Positions 45,683-57,443 of a stretch of DNA of 64,000 bases are shown here, one piece after another. The notes below the pieces were generated by a model that saw only the letters and a program-made list of their open reading frames with translations, did not search any database and had not been told where the DNA came from. Position 1 is the first letter of the stretch. Each line of letters starts with the position of its first letter. The stretch comes from Rhipidocladum racemiflorum. Lineage: Eukaryota; Streptophyta; Magnoliopsida; Poales; Poaceae. Both the position numbers and the translations under genes were made by a program. The stretch is taken from the NCBI GenBank assembly GCA_036346355.1, contig CM070570.1, positions 496,001 through 560,000 of the forward strand, given 5' to 3'.

Positions 45683-47100
45683 TAGGGGTGGCAATCATAC
45701 CCGCGGGTTCGGGTACCCGCGGGTTCTGCACCCGTCGGGTTCGGATTCGGGTCCTATTTTTTACCCGTGGGTTTTATGGGTCGGGTACCCGCGATGAGTC
45801 GGATCGGATTCGGGTTTAGAAAAGCACCCACGGGTACCCGTCGGGTATCCGAAATTCCCAGCTCCAGCGGACCCAGCCATGAGCCATCCGGCCCATCCCA
45901 TTTCCCCCCTTCCCCCCGTGCGCGTGCGGCGGCTAGGGCTAATCCCTAATCCCAATTCCCCCAACCGCCCTCCTGTTCCCCCAACTCTAACCCCTAATCC
46001 CAGTTCGACGGCGCCGGCTAGGGCGCCCTCCCGTCCGGCCATCTGCATCTTCTTCCGCCTCCCGCGCCCTCCTCCTACTTTGTGCGCGCTCGCCAAAGAA
46101 GCCGGCGGCGGTGGAGGGGCAGCAGAGAGCACCCCGGGGGTCCGGCCATCTGCATCTTCTTCCGCCTCCCACGCCCTCCCCTCCCGCTCCTGTGCCGCGC
46201 GCTCGACGCCAGCAAGCCGGCGGTGGTGGAGGGGCAGCAGAGAGCACCAAGGGGGCTGACCATCTGCATCTTCTTCCGCCTCCGTGCCCTCCTCCCGCTC
46301 TGTGCCGCACACTCGACGCTTGACAAGTCGGTCATCTCCATCTTCTTTCGTGAGTTTCTTCAAATTCAGCTCATGTTTGTCAAATTATTTCTTATTCATA
46401 GGAAAATTGGTCTTTGGAAACATCATTTCATTTATGAAGTTCAGTATAAGTCTGTAGTTTGCTTTGAAGTGCTTAATATGTCCTTTGATTTAAGATTATC
46501 GTGGCATAGGAACTTTCTCCACATCCCTGATCTAGAGTGCGCACTCTTTTCAAATCATTCAGCCTGACAATACTTCCAAATTCTAAGAAAGTTTCAGAAT
46601 TATCGTGGCATAGGAGCATATTAAGCACATTAACAAAATCTAAGAAAGTTTCAGAAGAGCATGTTAAGTGATTTTGTGGTGGCAATACTTCCAAATTATC
46701 GTGGCATAGGAGCATGTTAAGTGATTTTGTCTTTGTCCAGCTAGAGCTATCGCCAGAATTGTTCGATTCCGTAGTTTGTAACACATAACAAAAATCTAAG
46801 AAAGTTTCAGAAGAGGAAAACCAGTAGGCGAGAGCTTCATTTGTCCCTACACCACACACAGATGGATGGGCAGTGGCAGCCATCGAGTTACTGTCTGAAA
46901 TGATCCATTTTTGCATGCATGACACTATGTTTGATACCCGTCGGGTACCCGTCGGGTTTCGGGTAACCGTCGGGTTCGGATTCGGGTATATGTTTCTACC
47001 CGAAAGGTTATTCGGGTTCGGATCGGGTATTCGGAATCGGGTTCGGGTTCGGGTCGGGTTTCGTAAAACCCGCACCCGACCCGACCCGTTGCCATCCCTA
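45683..47100. mobile_element. Non-autonomous hAT element (1418 bp) with internal GC-rich segment
   Basis: The ends TAGGGGTGGCAA and TTGCCATCCCTA are inverted (one mismatch) and flanked by the perfect 8-bp duplication GATGCGAG (45675-45682 and 47101-47108). Subterminal CCCGTCGGGTACCCG and CGGGTTCGG words fill both ends. The interior 45880-46370 is GC-rich with three and a half repeats of about 107-114 bp, and 46480-46820 has three copies each of ATTATCGTGGCATAGGAGCA and AATCTAAGAAAGTTTCAGAA. No transposase is encoded. Confidence 0.93.
46035..46350 (+). repeat. Degenerate 107-114 bp tandem repeat inside the hAT element
   Basis: The word CATCTGCATCTTCTTCCGCC recurs at 46040, 46147 and 46261 and as CATCTCCATCTTCTTTCG at 46333. 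Between copies lies GGTGGAGGGGCAGCAGAGAG. ORFs on both strands follow the repeat period and have no family signature. Confidence 0.88.
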
Positions 47101-47108
47101 GATGCGAG

Positions 47109-48116
47109 ATGAGCCGTGCAGAAGCTCCACACGCAAAGGCTGGCACGCGAAAAATCTTTCCAGCGTTTGATCAAGCAATGGATAACTTAAAAAAGCTACA
47201 TGATCAAGCTATGATGAGAGACAACTCCCTTGGAGACGCAAAGAAGGAAGGTATAATTGGGAGCCTTTCGTGTGGTCAAATTAGTCATCATCATATTCTA
47301 ACCTTGCCGGCCAATGAGACAAAAGGCGTTTTACATTCAAACAAAATGATCTAATGATCCATTATCAGCAGCATGCCGACTGAAAACTGTACTATCTGAA
47401 ACGGTTTTTTACAGACGTAGTGTGAGAAATAATAGCTCATGAATTCGAGTCTCAGAATATTCAGCGACCAAATCCAGAAACGACACATTAACCTTTCGTA
47501 CACGGAGAACGAGATACGATTGATGACTGAACGGTCAAATTGTTTATTCCGACGCAAAGTAGGTGTACATCATAGCAGAGTCCAAAAATACCAAACAACA
47601 TTAAGCATGTCTAATCAGAAATGACGGATTCATAGTCAAAAGCATATCGGACTGACAAACAAGGTGATTGATTACCTGGTTAGGCTCAAAAGGAAGACAT
47701 CTAGTCAGTAAACATAAAAAATGTGGTCAGAAATGTAGCACTCCACACACAAATTAAGGGTCTAGCTTTTCAGAAACGAAGAATGGGATCTTTACTTTAT
47801 ATCATGTACAATCCATTCCTCAAAGGAAATGTCTCTCTCTTTTTTTCACTTTTCCTTGTTTTTCCTCCTTTTGCTTTTGATACATGCACAAAACATGGGA
47901 AAGGGCAATGAGGAGGAGGGGAAAATCTGTCCTTTCCTTTTCAGAACAACACACAAGATTGAAATGGAAAAGGAGCTATGACAAGAGCTCAAGTATGTGA
48001 GCGCTTACACCAGTCACTCGGTCCTGTCGAGGCCTGGACCGGCATCACCATCAATCTCTCATTATTTCCACTACTTCTATTTCCATTGCAAAATAAGGCG
48101 ATCGCCTGAAGCAACT
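47109..48116. other. Downstream region of the ARM-repeat gene, no gene seen
   Basis: Should contain the 3' untranslated region of the minus-strand gene ending at 48117. ORFs here are short with no signature. Confidence 0.6.
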
Positions 48117-51100
48117 TCATGCGTAAGAGGCCCGGCGCTGCAAATGCCTCAAGCTCTGCTCCATGCTGACCTTCACCATCTCAGCAAGCATCTTCTTAGC
48201 TTTCCCACCACGGTCCTCTCCATCTATTTGCGAAGCAATGCTGCTTACGATGTTCTCGAGGGTGTCTGCCTGCAGCTTTGATCTTGAATATGGCGAGTTC
48301 CGCAACAAGTCAAGAAGAACATGAGCCTTCACTCTAGACTTGGGTGTACCATGGACTCTGAGCTCAAGAAGACCGGGAATTGCCCCTTCATTTAGAATGA
48401 GATCTCTGTATTTACTGCGATCACTCTCGCACATTGTTAGGAGCGCTCCCACGGCATGCTCTCTACCTTGAATGGAGCCTTCCTCAAGTACCTCCACAAT
48501 GGTGAGCACTCCGCCTTCCTCGCAAGTCAAGGCCACTCGACCTTGATCAAAGGCAAGCAATGACTCCAAGAGGGCACAGCATTTGTCTGCTGTTTTGGAG
48601 GACCTCTTGCCAACCTTCAGTAACTCAACTAAAGGGGGAATAGGTTGAACAGAAAGGATGGTTTGAACGTTATCTGTAATCGTGGAGAGGTTGTAGAGAG
48701 CCATCACTGCGTCATTCTTGGCTTGTGGATTCCCTTCTTTCAGGACCTTCACGAGGAGAGGGATTGCCCCGGAAGCACTTATAATAGGTTTATTTGTAGA
48801 TGAGGCTGAGAGAGTAAGGAGAGCAGCAGTGGCATACTCCTGTAAGTTTAGATCACTTGATTGCAAATAACCTAGCAGCGGCTCAAGTGCACCAGCATCC
48901 ACTATCTTGATCTTATTCCTGCATATAGATGAAACAATCGAAGTTAAAAAAAAATTGCGCATCATAAACTGTCCTCAGCAAATCAAATTTTGCTGACACA
49001 CATTAGTAAGCCACTAACCACGTTTCAGATAAGAAATTACTCCAAATTGATAAAATTCTAGCAAATAAAGATATGCTTTCATTTCTATCGAGTAAGATCG
49101 CATTACTCTCATATGATCGTATATATACTAACTTAGACTGAAATAGCATCAATTGGCCATCAAAGTAAATGCCAACAAAGTCTATGTTAATGAAGGAATG
49201 AGCTACACATTAACACCTCAATGTCTTGCTACACGAACTATCACTAGCAGAAGCAAGACATTTCATCATGGATGAGCTATGGCAGATATAAACTGTGGCA
49301 AGTACAAGGTCCACAAAGAGTGTCCCTAGTATACGACTGGACACTGACAAAATAGTGTCGGGCCAATCCACAGTTAGGCCAGCTATGATAAGAGATGTAA
49401 ATTGAAGGCTCTGCAACTACTAGGACAGTTCCCCAAAGGGCATTGAATCTCAAGTTTTAAGTACGAATCCTAGACCAAGATGGATGCCGTGACGAGATTT
49501 TATAATTGTTGCTAATTCGAATATCACTGCTTTAAGTCAGATTAATGTTCCCAAAAGCACCATAAATGTGAGATATGGGCAGCTACACCATCTAAAACAC
49601 CCCGTAAATGTCCAGAGATGAGGAACTAGAGGCCTTAGATAAAATTTAATATTTTAAAAATCCTTATCCTTCCTCTGCTAGTGCCGAGAAAGCACCATAA
49701 CGACTAAAAGGGATATAGTAGATACGGATATACGATCTCTCAAGAGTCAAGACAAGAACTTGACTCTAAATGTTGGAACAGTTGGTCCCACTATAACCAG
49801 TGGCAGTGAATAGAAGCCATCAGAGTCTTGACAAAGAATTGTCTTAACACCACAGTGGTGCCGAATTTACCACTTTCCTATCCTTGTTTTGCTTCTAGTA
49901 CTTGTCTGACTTCGCTTTTATCCAAACCATGGGGTCAACATTCTTGGATATATCTCAAAACCAATTAGGCATGGGTGCAAGATTCCTAAAAGGAAAAACT
50001 GGATACCTGTATCATGACCAACAACAGTTGAAAAGAGGGGAGAAATATTAGGCAGCCCAAGAAACTTTTCACAAAGAAAACATTTTTTCCAAGTTCCTGG
50101 TGTTAGATTTTCCTCAGAAGCAGCCAACCAGGGTATGGTGGTTGGCAGCCTTAGGTCAGCTTCCAAATCAGACCAACTGTTTCTTCCAAACATCTAAACC
50201 GACCGTTTCCTCTTGCTGCCATTTCCAAGTAATCTACACCACATCTACGAATCACAGATTAGTTGAAGGGTCACTGGAACAAAATCTTTTTGCTCCCAGA
50301 GAAAGAAAACAAATACTCTGCGATTCGCTGCGCGTCTAAAAAAGCAAGATGATGCCTCCTTACCTGCTAGATGATGATGATGACTAGCTAGACATCAGGT
50401 GTCAAATTATCCTAGCCGGTTTATCAGAATACGCTTGAGAATATATGCGCGATTACTGGGTGCAATAATTAAGAACGTATCTTCAGTTTGCATCATGGTA
50501 AAAACAATCACGCATCATAGTAATACAGATTTACTACCGATGGCTGCAGAATTAAACTTTACCCAACCGCACAACTATGCAATCTTCCAGGTACAGAGGA
50601 TGAGAGGAGGACCACAGGAGGGTGGATTTAATTTATCTTCTATTTCTTCATCGAACGGGGGAAAAATCAGAATGATAAACCGCCGTGATTAAACTATTGT
50701 AACGATTTGTACTACCAGAATCAGTCTAGTAATTAAACAGGCCAGTACTAGAACTAAACGATGAAAACCGGGACTTTTTGCTAGGAATCGGCACGATTGC
50801 ACCAAAACAACCAAGCAATCGAAGAGAAGGTTAGCGTATTTAGCGAGAAAAGGTTCGAACTTTCGAAAATTCACCAAAGCAATTGGGCCGAAAGAAGCAA
50901 AGATTACCGAATTTATTGAAAAGGGAAGTATGCCAAAGATTTGATTTTTTTAATGAAAAAACAAATATTTAGACTTAGGAGCATAGAGCAAGGCAAGGCA
51001 GGGTTCAGGTTCCCCACCTCTCGTCCCTGACGGCGAGGTTGAGCAGGGCTAGGAGCGCGGCCTCCCCGGCGTCAGGGCCGCCGGAGCGGAGCATGGCGAC

Positions 51101-51280
51101 GAGGGGCTCGACGGCGGCGGCGAGCTTGCGTCGGTGCCTGGAGGAGGCCCGGGTGAGGCGGCGCACCTCGCGCGCGGCGTCGACCTCCCCGGCGCGCACC
51201 CGGTCGACGAGCGTCCGCAGCGCCGCCGCCTCCGAGGGCCGCTCCGCCGCCGCCGCCAGGGTTGCCTCCGGCGACTCCAT
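48117..51280 (-). CDS. ARM-repeat protein, two exons, 354 aa
   Basis: Exon 1 is 51280-51018 (87 codons plus 2 bases), exon 2 is 48918-48117; the total of 1065 bases is exactly 355 codons with stop TGA. The donor is GAG-AG|GTGGGG and the acceptor TATATGCAG|GAATAAG (phase 2, joining codon Arg88). After a charged helical N-terminus, ARM repeats run from about residue 55 to 315, each with an AG-x-(I/L)-P-x-L-L core: VDAGALEPLLGYL, ISASGAIPLLVKVL, NEGAIPGLLEL, and ALYNLSTITDN/ALLTLSAS helices. The C-terminus ends KKMLAEMVKVSMEQSLRHLQ. Length and wording match the plant ARM family of Arabidopsis At3g01400 (from memory). There is no U-box, so it is not an E3 ligase by itself; a protein-binding scaffold is inferred. 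An in-frame upstream ATG at 51412 would add 44 residues of repetitive Ser-Glu sequence. The gene looks intact. Confidence 0.93.
48919..51017 (-). other. Intron of the ARM-repeat gene (2099 bp)
   Basis: GT at 51017-51016 and AG at 48920-48919 on the minus strand, with a pyrimidine- and A-rich stretch before the acceptor. AT-rich against GC-rich exon 1. No nested gene or complete transposon was recognised inside. Confidence 0.88.
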
Positions 51281-51731
51281 CTCCGTGGGCTGGCTACACG
51301 GGGTGGGTTGGGCTTTGGTTGGCTCCGTCTCGCTCTCGCTCTCGCTCTCGCTCTCCCTCTCCCTCTGTTGTCTCGCTCGCTTTGGGAGAGAGAGGAGAGG
51401 GAGGTGGGTCAAGGCATCGGCTTCTTATTAGGGTAGAGGACCGACGGGATTGATGACGCCAGCGACGGGGCCGTTAGTTGCCTCCCTCTCCCTTTCCGTT
51501 CCGTTGGGTTTCTCTCTTACTCTCTTGTTTTTTTTTTCTTCTTTGCCTCAGCCATGGACACGAATGATAGCTGCTTACTACTTTACTTGGGGGCCGGATG
51601 CTGCTGAGCACTGAGCAGTCAAGCTACAGCCATGGATGCATCATGCATGCAGGTGCAGTGGACCAGTGGTGATGTTGATCTTTCCATCTACTGTAGACCA
51701 TTCCATTCCAATAAGCGGTGCTTGTGTTTAA
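51281..51731. other. Leader and promoter region of the ARM-repeat gene
   Basis: A GCTCTC/GCTCTCC microsatellite at about 51326-51366 lies in the 5' leader, followed upstream by CT-rich DNA (51480-51545). I cannot identify a convincing TATA box. Confidence 0.5.
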
Positions 51732-51968
51732 CTAGTTACATGCCCGTGCGTTGCTACGAAAAACAAAATTGATAACGAAAAATAAAGATTAAAAATTAAA
51801 AAAATTTATTTCACAAAATCAAACATCTATCTTTAACGCTTTGTTTCTTGCGAAAGCTGGCTAATTAAAGCAACGCTTCGTTTCTTGCGTAGGGCAATTA
51901 AGCAGGGCAATTAATGACGTAGGAAGAACGAACCACTGCCACCAAGTGCTGCTTTAGAATAGTAGAGA
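51732..51968 (-). mobile_element. Non-autonomous Helitron (237 bp), second copy
   Basis: Same ends as 20695-20963 (minus: TCTCTACTATTCTAAAGC ... GGGCATGTAACTAG), inserted between A (51731) and T (51969). It differs mainly by fewer GGCAATTAAG units (two against five) and scattered substitutions. It lies about 450 bp upstream of the ARM-repeat ATG. Confidence 0.86.
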
Positions 51969-51969
51969 T

Positions 51970-52524
51970 CCGGCCGGCCCGCCCGATCGAATGGTTATAT
52001 AATTGGTTATGTAAAACTGTCTATCATTAATGCAAAGATTTGAGGTAGTGGAATTATTATCCCTCTACTTTTTCAAAAAAGTCCCTCCATTCCTCGAAAT
52101 CACATATGGATTCCTGCGAATTTACATTCAGGTCATTTCTCCGTTTTCAATGGAAATAATATTTTCGTCAACAGAAATATGTATGTATTTTTAGCGCGAT
52201 CTCTAATATTTCTTGAGCCTCCAAAAATTTTAAAAATACATTTAGATCTATTTTTTCTCCGAAAAAAACACAAAATCCACACTTATTGACCTGGTATATA
52301 TAGAACGACGAGAGGTGTACGTTTCGTTTGGTGATGCCATGGCTTGCCTAGCTAAGATCACTGCAAAACTCCCACGCATACATCCTCCTCATACGTACGT
52401 ACGGTTGCTGCCGACAAGACCAATTCGTTCGTTCGATCACAAGGCGCGGTATATAGCGTGGCACGCACGCACGCACGCACGTGGAGTCGTGACAGCCAAG
52501 CCGTCGCACTGCACTAGTAGCACA
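51970..52524. other. Intergenic, repeat-like
   Basis: 52070-52260 shares words such as TATTTTCGTCAACAGAAATA and ATCTCTAATATTT with 58800-58986. A (CACG)n run lies at about 52462-52481. No gene. Confidence 0.5.
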
Positions 52525-52730
52525 GCTCTAAATCCCAACTTCACCGTAGATTTAAAACTTGTAAGCTAAAATAAAGTGAATTAAGTTTATATTTTTATTT
52601 TAAAATGTAAACAAACTAATTTACCTAAACACTTTTAATATACCCATATCTCCAGCTCCGTAAATCTGGTAAAACTAAAAATACCCAGATCCACAATATG
52701 ATGAAGATGAATCTCTACCAAACAGAACTT
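52525..52730. repeat. Decayed relative of the MITE at 57444-57674
   Basis: GCTCTAAATCCCAACTTCAC, ACTTGTAAGCTAAAATAAAG, TTTACCTAAACACTTTTAAT and TACCAAACAGAA align in the same order with the other element, but the ends are no longer recognisable. Confidence 0.65.
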
Positions 52731-52737
52731 ATATATA

Positions 52738-52772
52738 CTAGATGGGACCCGTGCATTACCACGGTGCACCAA
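52738..52772 (-). mobile_element. Possible Helitron 3' end
   Basis: The plus strand CTAGATGGGACCCGTGCATT followed by ACCACGGTGCACC reads, in minus orientation, as a hairpin followed by a CTAG end. The matching 5' end was not found, so this may be a fragment. Confidence 0.4.
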
Positions 52773-54029
52773 AGATTCATATGAGAAGGTTAATTTTCGA
52801 ATGCATGACGTGAACAGAAGCTTTTATTATAATTTATAAATGATATAGCACCACTTTAATAAAATATGTTTCATAGTGTATATTTCTACACTAAAATATG
52901 ACGCTCTTGTAATATTGGTTAATTGATAAGAAAGGGAACATACATGTATAGTTTCTATTGCCATCGATCACAGATGAATTATTTGAAAAATGCAGAAGAA
53001 ATAGAACTATATATCCAGTTTGCCAAAATAAAGTAGGAATGTAACACAGAAATAAATACAATTAATCGATCATATCGCTCGCATTCCTCTTGAGAATATA
53101 TTTTTATTGAGAACTGGCTCCTTTTTTTAGTTCATCTCTGCACAATGCAGGTCCCCCTTTTTTTCACTATCCACACGTCAAGGTTAGGTAGAAGGAATAG
53201 TTTGTCAAATGGAATTAATGGTACGACAGCATATAAAAATATAGCTTGATCGAATAAGTAAAAACCCAAACTAGTAGCATCTTAAAGTTCTCAATTAGCC
53301 ATTTTGTTGAGTACGTCCTGCAGGCCCCAGAGACATGCAGATGTTTCAGATCTCAAAAGAGAGAGGGAGATAAAGAAACGTCTCCTTGCTACACAACACG
53401 TACGAAATATTACATGGAGAAATTGTCAACCAAGAAACAATAATGCATGCAAATTGTGAAGGACTAAGAGGGATATATATATACGGAGAAACCGATCGAT
53501 CGATGCATGCTTGAGTTTGGCTGGCCCGCACTGGTATGTTAGGTACGTAGCACATGCATTGCACCATGCAAGAACTGTACTTCAACATAGCTAGCCAGTA
53601 GCCAGCCAACCTAGCTAGCTTACACGCAGGGTTTACAAAACCGTGAAAAATCGTTCGGTTTTCGATCTTACCACTTCGGTTCGAAATCCAAAACCGCTTG
53701 GTAAACCGGTCTAATTCAAAAAAAATTTAAAAATTTGGAAAAATTTATGTGTCCAGTTTTTCGTGAAAAACCGCAAAAACTGTTTTAGAAGAATATTCAA
53801 TTAGTTCGCGGTTCGCCATGCATATACTTAATTGTATCTGTCTACGCATGTGGTCGATCGATATTCCATACCCTTCTTTCCTTAAATCCTTGTACACTAC
53901 TGCACGCGCCTGTGCACTGCAAGTTGCATGCATCCGCTAACAAGTAGCTAGTCGATCGATCATGCATGAGATGTAGCACATTATTAACTAATTAATTATG
54001 TTCGTCGATCATGTGCGGCACTACATATT
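52773..54029. other. Intergenic, no gene seen
   Basis: AT-rich. 53625 begins CAGGGTTTACAAAACCGTG, similar to the hAT-like end at 30326, without a partner end. Short ORFs have no signature. Confidence 0.5.
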
Positions 54030-54303
54030 ACTCACTCCACTCGTTCGGCCACCGACGGTTGTTGTTTTGAACATATAGCTGGATACAGTTTAATTTTTGA
54101 AATTTTAACTATAAATAACTTTTTAAATATTTAAATTAGATATATGAAAATCATATGTGTAGATTTGTCTCGAAAAATACTTTTATAATATTATAATTTT
54201 ATTTGATTTTTGTAAATATATTACAATAGAAATTAGTGATCAAAGCTTTGTTTTGGAGATCGTAACGATGCCCAAAGCAAAGACTATTTATGATCGGAGG
54301 GAG
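54030..54303. mobile_element. Decayed Stowaway-like MITE
   Basis: The right end ATTTATGATCGGAGGGAG is followed by TA. The left end (about CTCACTCCACTCGTTCGG) is degraded. Interior words TATTACAATAGAAATTAGTG and AATATTATAATTTTATT are shared with 54352-54608 and 56567-56828. Confidence 0.6.
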
Positions 54304-54351
54304 TACACGTTAATTTCAGCACCAGCAAGTGTACTACTGCATTGTTAGGTA

Positions 54352-54608
54352 CTCCCTCCGGTCTTAAAAAGCTGAGTTTTGGACATCGACACTGTCTTCC
54401 AAACACATCTTTGACCACTCATTTTTATTATAATATATTTATAAAGCTCAATAAAATTATAATATTATGAAAGTACTTCTTGAGACAAGTCTACACATAT
54501 AATTTTCATGTATCCAATTTAAATATTTAAAAATATATCAAAAGTCAAAGTTTCAGAAGTTTGATCATCACTATATCCAAAACGCCAGCTTTTTAAGACG
54601 GGAGGAAG
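54352..54608. mobile_element. Stowaway-like MITE (257 bp)
   Basis: CTCCCTCCGGTCTTAAAAAG at the left pairs with CTTTTTAAGACGGGAGGAAG at the right. TA is present at both flanks. Confidence 0.86.
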
Positions 54609-55017
54609 TATCATGCATACACTGATGGGCCACTAATTGTATTGCCAACAGGTTAAGAACAAATTACAAGAAACAAAATGCATGATATTTATAGCCTACT
54701 TTGCTGATCCTTCGAGACCGAGAAGACAATGCCAATGCCTATGTCTCACAATTTGTTCCCAACTACTCCCAGATGACATGCTAGTGCTAGAACTATACTT
54801 AATTATCACTGTATCCAAAACGTCAGCTTTTTAAGACGGGAGGATGTATCATGCATACGCTGATGGGCCACTAATTGTATTGCCAACAGGTTAAGAACAA
54901 ATTACAAGAAACAAAATGCATGATATTTATAGCCTACTTTGCTGATCCTCCGAGACCGAGAAGACAATGCCAATGCCTATGTCTCACAATTTGTTCCCAA
55001 CTACTCCCAGATGACAT
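54571..55017 (+). repeat. 238-bp tandem duplication including a MITE end
   Basis: TATCCAAAACG[C/T]CAGCTTTTTA, then TCATGCATACACTGATGGGC, through CTCCCAGATGACAT occurs twice with a 238-bp offset (TCATGCATAC at 54611 and 54849). The second copy is interrupted at 55017 by the CACTA element and resumes at 56368. Confidence 0.93.
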
Positions 55018-56367
55018 CACTGCTAGAAAAACAGACATCAGTGGCGGTTCGTAACTGCCATCAGTGGCGGTTTTTTGAACCGCCACTGATATAGTGCCAC
55101 TGATAATCGAAGATTATCGGCGTTTGAACCGCCACCGATAATATTATCGATGGCGGTTCAAAGAAAAAAAACCGATAATGCATTATTTGTGGCTTCAAGA
55201 AAACCGCCACAAATAATTATATTTAATATTCCAGCTTTTAACACAAAATGAAGATATTTTCTAAGAGGTCACCCTCACCCATCCTAATTAGTAATACTCT
55301 CACCTAAGCACGCTTAACTAATGAGTTCTACCACCGATTTTAATGCAAATACAAGCACTTCCCGAGAGGTCACCCATCCTAGTACTACTCAAAGCACGCT
55401 TAACTCAGAGTTCTTATGTGATCTGATCAGTAGTGTTGGTATGATCACATTTGAAATATAACGTGTCCCCTCCCCTTAACCCCACAAAGGACCAACACTA
55501 ATTTTAGTATTCTCATACTCGAATTTGTCATGCTCTATTTTAACTAAGTGCTCGATTTTACCATGACATGGGTACTTCAAATTTCAACTAAGTGCTTGAT
55601 TTACAGTGACATGGATACTTCAAACCTCAACTAAGTGTTTGATTTTACTATGACATGGATACTTCAAACCTCAACTAAGTGCTTGATTTTACTATGACAT
55701 GGGTGCTCCCAATTTTAACTAAGTGCTCCCAATTTGAAGTTTGAAGCATCCATGTCATGGTAAAATAGAGCACTTAGTTGAGGTTTGAAGTATCCATGTC
55801 ACTAAAATCAAGTACTTAGTTGAGGTTTGAAGTATCCATGTCACTAAAATCAAGTACTTAGTTGAAATTTGAAGTATCCATGTCACGGTAAAATCAAGTA
55901 CTTAGTTGAAATTTGAAGTACCCATGTCATGGTAAAATCAAGCACTTAGTTGAAATTTAGAGCTATAGTTATCATGGCGGTTCTATCAAAAACCGCCACG
56001 ATAATAAAGATATCTCGACGTTCTAACATAAAACCGCCACAAATACGCCCATTATCGTGATTTGCTTTTACATTGAACCGCCACAAATAGTTCCCAAGTA
56101 TCGTTGGCGGTTTTATTAACCGCCACGAGATAATCGAGTATCGATGGCGGTTTGTGGTTAGAACCGCCACCGATAGTGCTCGAAGTATCGATGGCGGTTC
56201 TAACAAAAACCGCCATCGATACTCTTATCTGGGCGTCAAATAAAAACCGCCACTGATGATCCTGGCACCGGTTTGAGCTAAAAAACCGCCACTGATATTT
56301 CTATTAGTGGCGGTTCCAAACAAACCGCCACTGATAGGCGTCTCCTATGTGCAGTTTTGTAGTAGTG
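55018..56367. mobile_element. Non-autonomous CACTA element (1350 bp)
   Basis: The left end CACTGCTAGAAAAACAG and the right end TTTTGTAGTAGTG (inverted CACTACTACAAAA) are flanked by the 3-bp duplication CAT (55015-55017 and 56368-56370), as expected for CACTA. Subterminal repeats of an ATCAGTGGCGGTT-type word are numerous, in both orientations, at 55042-55210 and 55970-56340. The centre holds an inverted tandem array (55531-55972). No transposase ORF. Confidence 0.93.
55531..55972. repeat. Inverted array of about 42-bp tandem units inside the CACTA element
   Basis: The left arm repeats TTCAACTAAGTGCTTGATTT followed by TACCATGACATGGGTACTTC about four times. From about 55735 the same unit runs in reverse complement (ATGTCATGGTAAAATCAAGC, ACTTAGTTGAAATTTGAAG) about five times. 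The RNA could fold into a hairpin with arms near 200 bp. Confidence 0.92.
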
Positions 56368-56566
56368 CATGCTAGTGCTAGAACTATACTTAATTATCGC
56401 TACGCTTTTTAAGACTGGAGGGAGTACTATATGTGACCAGAGGGAGTAACAACGAGCTCATAAACGAACCTGCACATATGATTTTCATGCATCCAATCTT
56501 AATATTTAACAAGATATCGATAGCTAAAGTTTCAAAAGTTTGACTGCACGTATCCCAAACCGACTA

Positions 56567-56828
56567 CTCCCTCCAGTCTTGAAAAGCTGATGTTTTGGAC
56601 ATCGATACGGTCTTCAAAACATAACTTTAACAACTAATTTTTATTATAATATATTTATAAAATTTAATAAAATTATAATATTACGAAAGTACTTCTCAAG
56701 ACAAGTACTTTCATAATATTATAATTTTATTAGATTTTTAAATATATTACAATAAAAATTAGTGATTAAAGTTGAGTTTTAGGGACCATATCGACATCCA
56801 AAATGACTTAATTTATGATCGGAGAGAG
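56567..56828. mobile_element. Stowaway-like MITE (262 bp)
   Basis: The left end CTCCCTCCAGTCTTGAAAAG pairs loosely with ATTTATGATCGGAGAGAG at the right. TA flanks at 56565-56566 and 56829-56830. Confidence 0.8.
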
Positions 56829-57443
56829 TACTGATGGCAACTGATTGATGGGACGAAGATTATCTTTGGAATTAAGCACATATCGATCTGTAGTCCCCAC
56901 ACTTCCAAGTGGGGATCATCATAATATATACTATTGTATGCAAGATCATTAATTAATGTACTTGCATAGGTTGGAGATTTAAGAATCTCGCAGATTAGTT
57001 TAATATTCTCGAGGGATTAAGTGATGCTAATTTCTTATTACTGTGGCTCAGGATATCCACCATACACAAAGATAGTTCACATATTTGACTTGTATATATT
57101 AGACGGCCTCGGCCAGCTCTAACAAAGAAATTAAGAATGAGAATTAATTTTGAAAGGGCTTTGAAATTAGCGCTGCCTGTGGCTGTGCCTTGGTTGTTCA
57201 TCGCACGTACGGCGTTGTGACTGTGTCTAAGAATCTGGACCCACATGAGTGTTCAAACAACTTGGTAAATTTTAGAACAAAGTTGACTAAGATGGTATCA
57301 TGGTACTACCTTAATTTACTGAGGAAACTATCAGCAGCAACTAGTTGTTAATCTGTAAGTAACCTCTCTGTGTTTTGCTAAGCAAATATTATAATGAACT
57401 AGTAAATCTATCCAGCATGTACGCTGCTAGATAGTTGTCTGTA
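56829..57443. other. Intergenic, nothing recognised
   Basis: AT-rich with one 83-codon minus ORF (56995-57246) lacking any signature. Confidence 0.6.

Noticed and set aside
45761..46363. A 200-codon minus-strand ORF in the hAT element
   Set aside because: It follows the internal 107-114 bp repeats and subterminal GC repeats; no conserved domain.
51039..51431. A 130-codon plus-strand ORF opposite ARM exon 1
   Set aside because: Antisense shadow of the GC-rich exon; the minus-strand reading gives a conserved protein with correct splice sites.
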